Shown piece by piece: positions 1-8,241 of a stretch of DNA of 14,297 bases; positions within the stretch are counted from its first letter, which is position 1, and each line of letters opens with the position of its first letter. The stretch covers positions 1 to 14,297 of the forward strand of contig USKC01000045.1 of NCBI GenBank assembly GCA_900555195.1, given 5' to 3'. The stretch is from an uncultured Lachnospiraceae bacterium (GTDB taxonomy: Bacteria; Bacillota; Clostridia; Lachnospirales; Lachnospiraceae). The translations under genes and the position numbers were made by a program. The notes below the pieces were generated by a model that worked only from the letters and a program-made list of their open reading frames with translations, was not told the origin of the DNA and did not search any database.

Positions 1-9
1 AATCGTGTG

Positions 10-71
10 CCAACAGGGATGCTGCTCGCCCCTATTGGAAACCCAGAGCCAAAGGAGCTACGCTCCTCTGG
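10..71. repeat. Two short hairpins with similar flanks
   Basis: Two imperfect inverted repeats lie side by side. The first pairs CCAA-x-AGGG (10-18) with CCCT-x-TTGG (30-38). The second pairs CCA-x-AGGAGC (49-58) with GCTCCT-x-TGG (62-71) around a 3-base loop. Each has one mismatch at the same place in the stem, and each is followed by a similar sequence (GGAAACCC and GGACACCTC). No gene overlaps them convincingly. They could be part of a structured RNA or of a transfer or replication region of a mobile element; the function is unknown. Confidence 0.4.
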
Positions 72-143
72 ACACCTCTCGCTTTGTCGCTGTGCAGATA
101 TGTGCCTGTCCTAATTTGTATCATGCACAGCCTCCTAAAACGC

Positions 144-192
144 AAATCCCGCATACTTCATCTTACGTCGGACGAAATATGCGGGATTTTTT
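144..192 (+). terminator. Rho-independent terminator, plus-strand orientation
   Basis: A perfect 12-bp inverted repeat (AAATCCCGCATA at 144-155, TATGCGGGATTT at 178-189) runs into six T residues at 187-192 on the plus strand. The 22-base loop holds a smaller CGTC/GACG pairing. The T-run is on the plus side, so it best ends a plus-strand transcript coming from the left edge. It may also help stop the minus-strand operon ending at 361, but the minus side has no clean T-run. Confidence 0.6.
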
Positions 193-360
193 GTTCGCCA
201 TAATACGAAGAAGCAACCTTGCTATAAAATGTATCGTCGAAGACTGGTTATCAATATAAACATCGTCTATCTGTTTGCCACTGGCATCACCGGTTATACA
301 CGCTTTGGAAGCAAAAGAATCGAGGTGATGGATGTTGCAAAGATGCCAATATAATGATTC
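193..360. other. Non-coding stretch downstream of res
   Basis: This stretch lies between the plus-strand terminator and the end of res. I see no gene with a credible ribosome binding site. On the minus strand the res reading frame stays open for 65 codons after the res TAA, up to a TAA at 163-165, but there is no good start and I do not recognise the translation. Confidence 0.4.
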
Positions 361-3225
361 TTATTCAATGACTCCGTCAGTATCGAAGATGTGGTCCAAC
401 TCATCGGTATTGATCGCATGAGACACCTTGTCGCGGATTGCCGTCCGGTACATATCCAATCGTTTGAACTGGTTTCTTCCGGCTGCATCCTTGCTCATGC
501 GGATAAGCTGGATTCTGCCGACACCCGGATTCTGTCTTGCATATTCAGCAAAGCCCTTTGCTTTTCCGAGGTTATCCTTAAAATCTGCGCTGTGCGGCTC
601 AAGAATATCAATCACATAACCGAGGCGCTCGTCCTGACGAACTACGATAAAATCAGGATATGTCGGTTTGACTTCTCCATCGAGTTCATATGGGATACAA
701 AGAGCCCACGACGCTCTGGAAGGATTACGAATCCAGCAGACAAAATCCGGTCGCTTTTCTTCCTCGGCGATCAGATCGGCCTCCCATCCGTTTAGCTTCA
801 GCTTTGCTGTTCCAGTGGTTTCGTTGACGAACAAATGGTCTCTGTATTCTTTGCCGCCAGCTTCATGTGGCACCTGAATTGTCTCAGGAAGACGGAAATT
901 GTGCTTACTTACCACATCGCCGTCGGACACTATGCTGTCGTAGTCACGGCGAATTTTTTCTGAGTCAATAGTGGCAATATACCTGCGATAATCATCATTT
1001 AGTCCATGGAAACGTTTCTCCGCATAGTCATGAAGCCTATTCATGCAATCTTCGTCAGCGACAAAAAGAATGACATCTACCTTAAACGCTGTTGGGTCAC
1101 TTAAGTCGCCATATTTATTGCCATACGCCATGCCGATGCCTTCGCGCCCCAGTTTCACATCGGCAATCTGAAACTGACGCTCAATATCTGTATCGGTCGT
1201 CGTAAACATATCATGAACAGAATAGTTGTCCACGGTCTCACCGAAGACATCAAAAATTTGCGTGGATAGTTTGAACTGTTTTACCTGCTGCACAAGGTCA
1301 TCGTACTTGCCCTTAGCTTTCAGATCTTCCACATAATCATGGATCATCTGAACAATCTCATTCTGCACCTCTCTGATTGCCTCACGGCGCAGCTTGGACA
1401 TGCTAAGCAGGTGTGCCATCCGATATAGCGATTTAAGATAATCGTTAATCCGGAGCGCTCTGACATTATAAGAAAGCAGACCGGCATCATTGATAAACTT
1501 CATAACTGCTTCACGGTCAAATAAATCCTCTGCTTTTTCTTGCTGACTATCCGGAATCGCAGTTTCAGATGCAACAGTTACACTCGGCTGAGCATCTGCT
1601 GTCGGTGTAACATCTGGCTGAACGGTCTGTGTGCTCTCGGCGCTCATCCGTTGGAGTGCCGCAGCAGGCTGTGCTGATGTCGCTTCGGCTGCATCCGGAA
1701 TTTGTGTTTGCTGCTGTAACGGAGCAGACTCGCCCTGCGTATCTGTTATGGGTGCCAAAGGCTGTGTCTCAGTATTTTGATTTGCAAACACCTCCAAAGT
1801 CATCTGTCCCGGAATTGACGTTTGCGTTTTCTTCTTTGGTTTGACAGTTAAGGTCTCGAAGCGCTTTTCAGATAATGACTCACCAAAAACGTCTGTCGGA
1901 ATATCTCCACCCTCAGTGCTCTGCAATGCCTCTACAACGTCTTTGACAGTTTCCTCGTTAAAGTACGGTAAATAGAGGTGCACATCATTCAGGACATCAT
2001 CGACCTGAATATGCATCTGCATCGGGGTTCTGACCATGCGTCCGAGAAGTTGTGCGATATACGTGGCGTCATTTGCATGTTTGAAGGACATCATGGTCTC
2101 TGCCCTTGGGCAATCCCAGCCTGTGGACAGATTTTCTTTAAAAAACACAATACGGATATTGCGATCATCTGCGATGCGGGAAGGCTCCTCATAGCGTACT
2201 TCAATTCCATTTACCGTAAGAGAGGCAGTTGTTCCTCCGAAAGTGTGAACCACCTGACCGCTTTCCAGCTTGAAGCCTGTCCGCTCTTCGATCTTTGCGA
2301 TGCAATCATCCAGATTGGTATCAGTCAGTTTACCGCCGGTTCCATTCAAAACCTGAATGATCAGAATTGGATTCACATAGGCGTAATGCTGCTCAAAACA
2401 ATACTGCGTCCAGTGCTCCCACTTTTCCTTCCAATCGTCTGCTGCCGCCTGCAGGATAGCCATATCATTGTTGACCGCGCTGGCCTCCGGGTAAGTGATA
2501 ACAATGCGGTCTTTTAAAAGTCCGGATGCCCGCACCTCGTCCGCTGTGACAATGGACTTATGTATGGTTGAAGATGTGCCCTCGACCAGGGCATTGAACC
2601 GTTGAGTCGTTGCGGACATACCGATCACCACAGGCATCGGGGAAATATGATCCTCGTCACTACCCTTGATGAACTTCTGCATGATTGTCGTGGCTTTGCT
2701 GGCTTCACGGCCTTGCATACCACGATGCGCCTCGTCGATGATAAAGTACAGGCGGTCACTCTTATCTCTGACGGTATTAGCCAGCGTTTCCCAAATGGTA
2801 TAGGAACGGTTATCACTATTTTTGGTAAGCTTCGATGTAACGGAGAGCTTTTGCGTATTTAAGAAATAGATGTGCCCGTCCTCAAAGGTCTCCTTGTCAA
2901 AAGAGTCCTCCGTCACCGTTACACACTGCGAAAGACGGATTTTATCAGCCTTGGAATCGATCTTCAGCTTGGACTGCTCGTTCAGCTGCGGAGAATCCGA
3001 AAGCCAGACAATGATCGCATTCGGCTGCTCTGCGTAGGAGTCATCGCCATATAGGATACTTTCAATCAGTGCAGACATGATGATGGTCTTTCCAGCTCCG
3101 GTCGGAGCAGTAAAAGAAACTACCTGTGGCGCATGCGTTCTATGATAGCTACCCAACGCTTCCGCAGTCTTCATGCGGATGTCGCTGAGGGCTCTTATCT
3201 GAAAAGGGAATAATTCTACTTTCAT
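361..3225 (-). CDS. res: Type III restriction enzyme, Res subunit
   Basis: A 954-residue superfamily 2 helicase/nuclease, the restriction and translocation subunit of a type III R-M complex. In this class Res acts with Mod, uses ATP and cuts unmethylated DNA. Visible motifs are a Walker A (APTGAGKT, 40-47), DEAH (164-167), SAT (204-206), STGWDCPRAE (367-376) and QLLGRMVRTP (392-401). A Gln/Thr/Ala/Pro-rich linker covers about 462-566. The C-terminal domain has a PD at 857-858 followed by VIDILEPH near 871-878, where PD-(D/E)XK nucleases usually carry (D/E)-X-K. Length is normal for the family. The start lies 2 bases after the mod stop, and GGGAGG, overlapping the end of mod, is its ribosome binding site, so translation is probably coupled. 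Family assignment is confident; whether the nuclease is active is not settled by the sequence. Confidence 0.93.
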   Translation of the reverse strand: MKVELFPFQIRALSDIRMKTAEALGSYHRTHAPQVVSFTAPTGAGKTIIMSALIESILYGDDSYAEQPNAIIVWLSDSPQLNEQSKLKIDSKADKIRLSQCVTVTEDSFDKETFEDGHIYFLNTQKLSVTSKLTKNSDNRSYTIWETLANTVRDKSDRLYFIIDEAHRGMQGREASKATTIMQKFIKGSDEDHISPMPVVIGMSATTQRFNALVEGTSSTIHKSIVTADEVRASGLLKDRIVITYPEASAVNNDMAILQAAADDWKEKWEHWTQYCFEQHYAYVNPILIIQVLNGTGGKLTDTNLDDCIAKIEERTGFKLESGQVVHTFGGTTASLTVNGIEVRYEEPSRIADDRNIRIVFFKENLSTGWDCPRAETMMSFKHANDATYIAQLLGRMVRTPMQMHIQVDDVLNDVHLYLPYFNEETVKDVVEALQSTEGGDIPTDVFGESLSEKRFETLTVKPKKKTQTSIPGQMTLEVFANQNTETQPLAPITDTQGESAPLQQQTQIPDAAEATSAQPAAALQRMSAESTQTVQPDVTPTADAQPSVTVASETAIPDSQQEKAEDLFDREAVMKFINDAGLLSYNVRALRINDYLKSLYRMAHLLSMSKLRREAIREVQNEIVQMIHDYVEDLKAKGKYDDLVQQVKQFKLSTQIFDVFGETVDNYSVHDMFTTTDTDIERQFQIADVKLGREGIGMAYGNKYGDLSDPTAFKVDVILFVADEDCMNRLHDYAEKRFHGLNDDYRRYIATIDSEKIRRDYDSIVSDGDVVSKHNFRLPETIQVPHEAGGKEYRDHLFVNETTGTAKLKLNGWEADLIAEEEKRPDFVCWIRNPSRASWALCIPYELDGEVKPTYPDFIVVRQDERLGYVIDILEPHSADFKDNLGKAKGFAEYARQNPGVGRIQLIRMSKDAAGRNQFKRLDMYRTAIRDKVSHAINTDELDHIFDTDGVIE

Positions 3226-3227
3226 AG

Positions 3228-5417
3228 TTACCTCCCTGTGTTGATACGGAAATTGTCCAGATAATCCCGGTAAAGTTGATAGCAGTCTTTGCGGTCATAG
3301 GCGCGGATCATTGACCGGTAAGCAATCTCTGAATCTGTCACGATAAAGACTGTCTGAATTTCTGGATGCTGGCTTAATTCCGCATCAAACTCGGAATAAT
3401 ATATTTCGTCTATCAGAACTGCCATTTTATTCTGTGGCAGAATAAGCATCTCCGGAAGCCCGTCACTTTCGAGCGCCGGACATTTTCCTATGGCTCCGCC
3501 CTTCATCCAGAGCACCGGGAGCAGTTCGCTGAACTGCCTACCAAGCGCCACGGAGGTCTTGTCGAGAAAGCTCAGTTTGAAGAACACAGCATTGGTTTTG
3601 AATCCATCGGACATTTTCAAATCCGCTAATTCAGGATAAGCGGGTTCTTTTTCTTTTTTATATACTTTCCCTCGAATCTTTTTTCCAGTTTCGGGATTAA
3701 CAAATTCCCCTTCAATCTCGGTATATTGTTCCACGTTACATCCATAATTCCCATCGAGAGGTTTGCCATCAATATTGCATCCCTTAATGGAACAAACCGT
3801 TCGTGGCCATGTGACATACCTGGCAATACCGAGTCTATCCCACTCCTTATCTCCTGGCCTATATCCTTTTTCATCTAACGCTTTTGCTTCATCCGCTGAA
3901 ACTTCATTGTTAGTTACCATAATACACCGGCGATGACCATTGTCTATCGAATTTAACAGATTGACAGCATGCATGGTTGTACCAGATCCTGCGAAAAAAT
4001 CAACAACAAGAGCATTTTCCTTATTCGCAATAAAATACTTGAGTGTATCCATTACAGCATACACCGATTTGGGGAAAGTGAATTTACCACTTCCTATTAT
4101 ATCGCCAAGTACAGATGTTCCGTATTGGCCCGCATCATAACTTTTGTTTTGCCATACGGTTGTCGTTCTTGTAACCTTACCTTCTGTTTCGACAACTATT
4201 TTTGTTCCATCCTCGCGTAGACCTCGTACGGCCCATCGACCACTTTTAATTTTATCAACATAATTAGCACTTAAATATCTAAACACATATTGTTGGTTTT
4301 TGCTTCCTGGAGAAACTCTTACAACACCTTCTTTACAAAGTTTCTGTAAAGAGTCCCTTGTTATTCCCCAGTTCATTTCGACTCCATCGTCTCTAACGGG
4401 GAATACAGGAGTAGCACCTTCAATAGCTGGGACATCAAATCTTGATTGCTCTGGTTTCAATGCCTCTCCAATAGCAACGATCTTCATTGTCTTATCATCA
4501 ACATATATTGGATAAAATTGGGCCACACCCCCTTTAACAGTCCCTCTTCTAGAGGCATAATCCGTTCTGCGTAAATACCACCATCTTACTTCTCGTTCAT
4601 TGCCATTTCCCTTCGGGTGTACCACTTGTGCGTTACCAAAGAGAATAATATACGCGTATTCGTCAGAACGCGAAAACAGATTGTCTCGCTTTGCTCCAGA
4701 AGGATTAATAGTAATGCTAACCATTTGCATCGTCTTTCCAGAAAACAACTCCTCAAGAAGACATCCGAGATGAAGATATTCTTTCTCATCAATGGTTACA
4801 ATTAAAACCGAGTCTTCCGGATTTAACAATTTCTTTGCCAGCTTCAAACGCTTTTCCATCATCGAGAGCCACTTACTGTGGCGGTAAGCATCTGAGCTAT
4901 CCACATAGTCGTTGTTGTATTTCCAGTCTTTTGCTCCTGTGTTGTATGGTGGATCGATATAAATGCAATCCACCTTCTCTGCGTAGAGATATTCCAAAAG
5001 TTGCAGCGCATGGTAATTGTCCGCCTCAATCAGCGTATGCCAAAGATCACTATCTGGAGCATTTTCCACACTATCCAACAGTTTCAGCGTTGGGTAAATC
5101 GGCTCTCCAAATTCTGCGATTGCCACAATTTCATCCATTTGGAAGGTAACCTGTTCATGGGTTTCCCGGCGATCACATAGAACGGCATTACCGTCTATTT
5201 TCAGAACAGTATAAATATCACTGACATATCCAATTTTTCGTGCAACTTTAGAGCCAACGCGAATTGGCACGTCATAGAGCGGTGTGCATTCCGGCAGATG
5301 TTCCTCAAATACGAGCCCAAACTTTTTTTGCTTTATCAATTTATCGGTTTCCTGCAAAATCCTATCCCGAAGTGTGGGATCGTCGATCTGCTGGATCAGA
5401 TCTTGTAATAGTGCCAC
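3228..5417 (-). CDS. mod: Type III DNA methyltransferase, Mod subunit
   Basis: An adenine-type DNA methyltransferase that recognises the target and modifies one strand; in type III systems it also forms the complex with Res. DPPY comes first (172-175, counted from the longer start) and the SAM-binding FAGSGTT later (492-498), the beta-class order typical of Mod. The segment between them should hold target recognition and is AT-richer than the ends. Two starts are possible. TTG at 5468 has AGGAG 7 bases upstream but overlaps the previous gene by 41 bases. GTG at 5417 has GAGGTGG 5 bases upstream, at the end of the previous gene, and gives an N-terminus beginning (M)ALLQDLIQQI, as I expect for the family. 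I chose 5417 (729 residues). The res gene follows directly. Confidence 0.92.
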   Translation of the reverse strand: MALLQDLIQQIDDPTLRDRILQETDKLIKQKKFGLVFEEHLPECTPLYDVPIRVGSKVARKIGYVSDIYTVLKIDGNAVLCDRRETHEQVTFQMDEIVAIAEFGEPIYPTLKLLDSVENAPDSDLWHTLIEADNYHALQLLEYLYAEKVDCIYIDPPYNTGAKDWKYNNDYVDSSDAYRHSKWLSMMEKRLKLAKKLLNPEDSVLIVTIDEKEYLHLGCLLEELFSGKTMQMVSITINPSGAKRDNLFSRSDEYAYIILFGNAQVVHPKGNGNEREVRWWYLRRTDYASRRGTVKGGVAQFYPIYVDDKTMKIVAIGEALKPEQSRFDVPAIEGATPVFPVRDDGVEMNWGITRDSLQKLCKEGVVRVSPGSKNQQYVFRYLSANYVDKIKSGRWAVRGLREDGTKIVVETEGKVTRTTTVWQNKSYDAGQYGTSVLGDIIGSGKFTFPKSVYAVMDTLKYFIANKENALVVDFFAGSGTTMHAVNLLNSIDNGHRRCIMVTNNEVSADEAKALDEKGYRPGDKEWDRLGIARYVTWPRTVCSIKGCNIDGKPLDGNYGCNVEQYTEIEGEFVNPETGKKIRGKVYKKEKEPAYPELADLKMSDGFKTNAVFFKLSFLDKTSVALGRQFSELLPVLWMKGGAIGKCPALESDGLPEMLILPQNKMAVLIDEIYYSEFDAELSQHPEIQTVFIVTDSEIAYRSMIRAYDRKDCYQLYRDYLDNFRINTGR

Positions 5418-5427
5418 CGTTTCCACC

Positions 5428-6192
5428 TCATTCTTCTGTGATCGTCTTTTCTTTAATATGGTAATCAATGCCGTGCTCCTGGCAGAAAGTGATTACCTCT
5501 GTCGCGCATACATTGTAAAAGTGTTTATGTCCCTCATAGGCGTTTGCCGTCTTGCTGTAATTTGTTCTACCAAAGATGATACGGTCGGTAAACGCTACTG
5601 CTTCTAAGATTGCGTTCAAATCCTGCTCTATCATGTTCGGCGTGGGATAAGGCTCGATGCTCACCCAAGTCCGGCAGCCTGCATCATGAAGTGCTCGCAA
5701 AGCAGCCAACCGCTCCGCATAAGAAGCAGCGCCCGGCTCCATTCTTTCCCGATATGTCTCATCCAAGGAAATGAGCGTGATACCGTACTCATTTTCCGGA
5801 GAAAGCTGCGCCAGTTCTATAGGCAGCAGACCTTTGGTAAGCGTTGTACATTTTATACCTGCCTCATTCAGCTTCCGCATAGCTGCCACGCTCATAGCTG
5901 ATATTTCCGGATATCCTTGCATAAATGGGTCTGTCGTAAAACAAAGCTGAACGGACTGTATTTTGTTCCTGAGCCTTGGTATTTCCTTATCCAGCAGATC
6001 AAGGGTATTAGACACCAGATATGGATCCAGCCAACTATCGTAGTCTTTAATTTGCCCAAATCGTTTCTTCAACAGGAATGCGTAGCATGGATATTTGCAT
6101 CCATGTGCACATCCCTGCACGTGATTCATTGTATAGTCACCATACTCAACGCCTGTTTGGTAAAGCATGGATTTTCGCGTTATGGTTTTCAA
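5428..6192 (-). CDS. Three-Cys-motif radical-SAM-like protein
   Basis: A 254-residue protein resembling radical SAM/SPL-like enzymes. GCAHGCKYPCYAF near the N-terminus gives cysteines at 28, 32 and 36, that is CX3CX3C, where classical radical SAM enzymes have CX3CX2C to hold a 4Fe-4S cluster. The rest looks like a partial TIM barrel, with TTDPFMQGYPE, LTKGLLP, ISLDE and VSIEPYPTP at strand-end positions. From family knowledge, proteins with this three-Cys motif (related to the phage Gp37/Gp68-like family) often sit beside TcmP, and two TcmP-like genes lie directly upstream here. Substrate and reaction are unknown; nucleic-acid modification is an inference from context. The start is TTG, with GGAG a few bases upstream. 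It lies 18 bases after the previous gene. A true spore photoproduct lyase is unlikely given length and context. Confidence 0.8.
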   Translation of the reverse strand: MKTITRKSMLYQTGVEYGDYTMNHVQGCAHGCKYPCYAFLLKKRFGQIKDYDSWLDPYLVSNTLDLLDKEIPRLRNKIQSVQLCFTTDPFMQGYPEISAMSVAAMRKLNEAGIKCTTLTKGLLPIELAQLSPENEYGITLISLDETYRERMEPGAASYAERLAALRALHDAGCRTWVSIEPYPTPNMIEQDLNAILEAVAFTDRIIFGRTNYSKTANAYEGHKHFYNVCATEVITFCQEHGIDYHIKEKTITEE

Positions 6193-6210
6193 GTTAACTC
6201 CATCCTCCGC

Positions 6211-7074
6211 CTATTTATTCTTTAATATGTGATCTGCTATCCGCAGAGCGAGTCTCTGCGCTTTCGGACTCTCACTCGAAATAGCAAAGCAGAATAAGAA
6301 CATCGGCGAGTTCCGGCTGTTCCTGAAAATCCGTGGATGCTGAGACACGCAAGGGAATATCGTCCCCAGCCGAGAAATGATATAAGCCTTGATATGATCC
6401 GAATTGGAATCCTTGATCTTTCTTGTGCCGCTGTTAGCCGTCCCAGAGTCAGGGAACAGATCAAACAGTGATATTTGCGGGTCTTCCTTATAAAATTCGG
6501 TCTGCCAACCATCATCTCCCAGCAACCTGTCTATGCAGTTTTCCCATGTTTCATACTTACCGTTTTTGGGCAGCATCCTATTCAGTGCCGAGAACGGGAA
6601 CAGATACCAAACATCAATAGACTTCGTCCTTGCCACAGTCTCAAGCGTCGTCCAATTCACCTGTGTCGCATAAGGATCTAAAAATAAGAGACCTCGATTA
6701 TACCGCCAATCTACATCACGAATAATCTGTGCGAGCTTATCGTTTGCATCTCCACAGTAAACAGTGACGATCCTCGACAAGTACGGGAACTCTGCGTTTA
6801 CCATCTCCTGGAGCTCCGCTGCCTTTTTCTCGTCTCCTTCGATGAAGTAGTAATGGTCAAATTTTCTATCTGCGGCCAGTGCCCTCTTGGCAGAACCTAC
6901 AAGGTACTGCTCACCGTCGCTGGTCTCAATTTCTCCTGTCCCGGCGAAAGCGTCAATATAAATCTTCTTGAACTTCTGGTTTTGCAACGCAATTAGGTAT
7001 GCTTCCAGATAGCTCGTGAAGATATTGAGCTTTTCCTCCGTCCATTTGCCGCCAAATTTCTGTGATGTTACCAT
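6211..7074 (-). CDS. tcmP: Three-Cys-motif partner protein (TcmP)
   Basis: A 287-residue protein of the TcmP family, named for its frequent pairing with three-Cys-motif radical-SAM-like proteins; the pairing partner is the next gene. The fold looks like a Rossmann methyltransferase: an opening FGGKWTEEKL segment, then IDAFAGTG (40-47) like a SAM-binding glycine loop, YFIEGDE (76-82) like the acidic end of strand 2, and FLDPYATQVNW (131-141) at the motif IV position. No activity has been established that I know of. The C-terminus ends in a helical LALRIADHIL segment. The ATG has only a distant GAGG, 12 bases away, so initiation may be weak or coupled to the preceding gene 30 bases upstream. 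No frameshift is seen. Confidence 0.82.
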   Translation of the reverse strand: MVTSQKFGGKWTEEKLNIFTSYLEAYLIALQNQKFKKIYIDAFAGTGEIETSDGEQYLVGSAKRALAADRKFDHYYFIEGDEKKAAELQEMVNAEFPYLSRIVTVYCGDANDKLAQIIRDVDWRYNRGLLFLDPYATQVNWTTLETVARTKSIDVWYLFPFSALNRMLPKNGKYETWENCIDRLLGDDGWQTEFYKEDPQISLFDLFPDSGTANSGTRKIKDSNSDHIKAYIISRLGTIFPCVSQHPRIFRNSRNSPMFLFCFAISSESPKAQRLALRIADHILKNK

Positions 7075-7104
7075 TGTTATTTTTATCCTCGTTCACATTC
7101 TTTC

Positions 7105-8229
7105 TCACGAAGAGAATGAAATGACGTATTCTTTCTTGTTTGTTTCGACTCGGACAATCTGCTCAATTTTTGCTCCGTAGTCGCTGATCAGCTCTTTCTT
7201 GATCTCGTTCCGATATCCTTCTGATGGAAAGATTGGATGGTCATCCAGCAAATCCCACAATTCAGTAAGTGGCACTAGGTTGCGTCCTATAAAATTGTCC
7301 TGCAAATACTTTGCGATATCTCTTACATGGAAACAGGAAGTATCCGTATCCAATGTAACAACCCCATCAAAGTCAAATCGCAGCTGTCCGCTTTCTGAGG
7401 AGTGTTTGGTAGAAGACTGTGCTCCGAAAACCTTCCATGCACTCTTCTTATACAGTTTGAATCCTTCCTTATGGCTCGTACAATGTATCAGGTTATACAT
7501 ATGCGAGTTGTTCATATTGTAGAAAGGAAACGCTGCAACGTAGTATTTGCGCGTCCCGTGCAAGGAAGAGATAATTTCCTCCACTCTTGCCTCATAGGCA
7601 GTCTTGTTGCTTCCAAAGGGCACCAGCTTTTCAAAGTCCTCAAGGTAAGTATTCTCATACTTTTCCTTTGTCGTTTTCCGCTTGGCACGGGTTATCGCTC
7701 TGACCGGATCGGAGACCATATGATTTATCATAACCTCACCCCAATTGCGGAAGAACGGCAATAGTGCCTCCCAGTCAATCGAAGCATCATACGGATCATA
7801 AAGCAGAAAGTAATGCAAATGTCCTGTCTGGCATAACTGTGGCCCGATAGTCTTAAGAAGCTCATGCGCATCCAGCCTTGACGTCACAATCTGAAAATTG
7901 CGCTCATTCTGCGGCAAATGCTTCTCCAGTTCATCCACCCGCTTGGCGTCCTTGTCATTCAGATAGATGTACACGGTTTTATCGGTATATGTTCTTGCAA
8001 CTTCAAGCAGTGCCTCCGATACCCTCACAGCCGTGCCTTTTACAATTTCTCCAGCGTCATCTGTATAAATCCCGCTATTGCACATGCAATCTATAAAGAT
8101 CAGCCCATTGCATGAGTTATTCAACATCAACTTCTGTGCCCACGATTTGATGTATTCCTCTATCAGTTCAAATTTCTTAATTGTATGAGGGCTGGCCTTG
8201 CTAATTACGCTTTTCTTTCTTGCTGGCAT
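7105..8229 (-). CDS. tcmP: Second, divergent TcmP-like protein
   Basis: A 374-residue protein that shares the layout of the next gene but little of its sequence. FIDCMCNSG (45-53) takes the place of the glycine-rich SAM loop, IYLNDKD (88-94) resembles the strand 2 acidic end, and LLYDPYDASIDW (142-153) matches the other protein's DPYATQVNW motif. The C-terminal third (about 290-374) may be a winged-helix-like domain, judged only from its charged, regular pattern. Two different TcmP-like proteins in a row suggest a heterodimer or two specificities. The start has a G-rich site (GAGGGGGGG) that overlaps the stop region of the regulator gene 12 bases upstream, so the two are likely coupled. Membership of the TcmP family is probable but less certain than for its neighbour. 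Confidence 0.7.
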   Translation of the reverse strand: MPARKKSVISKASPHTIKKFELIEEYIKSWAQKLMLNNSCNGLIFIDCMCNSGIYTDDAGEIVKGTAVRVSEALLEVARTYTDKTVYIYLNDKDAKRVDELEKHLPQNERNFQIVTSRLDAHELLKTIGPQLCQTGHLHYFLLYDPYDASIDWEALLPFFRNWGEVMINHMVSDPVRAITRAKRKTTKEKYENTYLEDFEKLVPFGSNKTAYEARVEEIISSLHGTRKYYVAAFPFYNMNNSHMYNLIHCTSHKEGFKLYKKSAWKVFGAQSSTKHSSESGQLRFDFDGVVTLDTDTSCFHVRDIAKYLQDNFIGRNLVPLTELWDLLDDHPIFPSEGYRNEIKKELISDYGAKIEQIVRVETNKKEYVISFSS

Positions 8230-8241
8230 GTCATCCCCCCC

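Noticed and set aside
5..259. 84-codon plus-strand frame at the left edge
   Set aside because: It runs across two hairpins and a terminator, has no ribosome binding site in view and no recognisable sequence.
1978..2517. 179-codon plus-strand frame
   Set aside because: It is antisense to the helicase part of res and shows no motif or ribosome binding site.
361..5468. Type I RM, BREX or DISARM system
   Set aside because: There is no HsdS, PglZ, BrxC/L or DrmA/B. The beta-class Mod followed by a DEAH helicase-nuclease is the type III arrangement.
5428..6192. Spore photoproduct lyase (SplB)
   Set aside because: The protein is shorter than SplB, the third cysteine spacing differs, and it sits beside TcmP genes in a defence-like operon.
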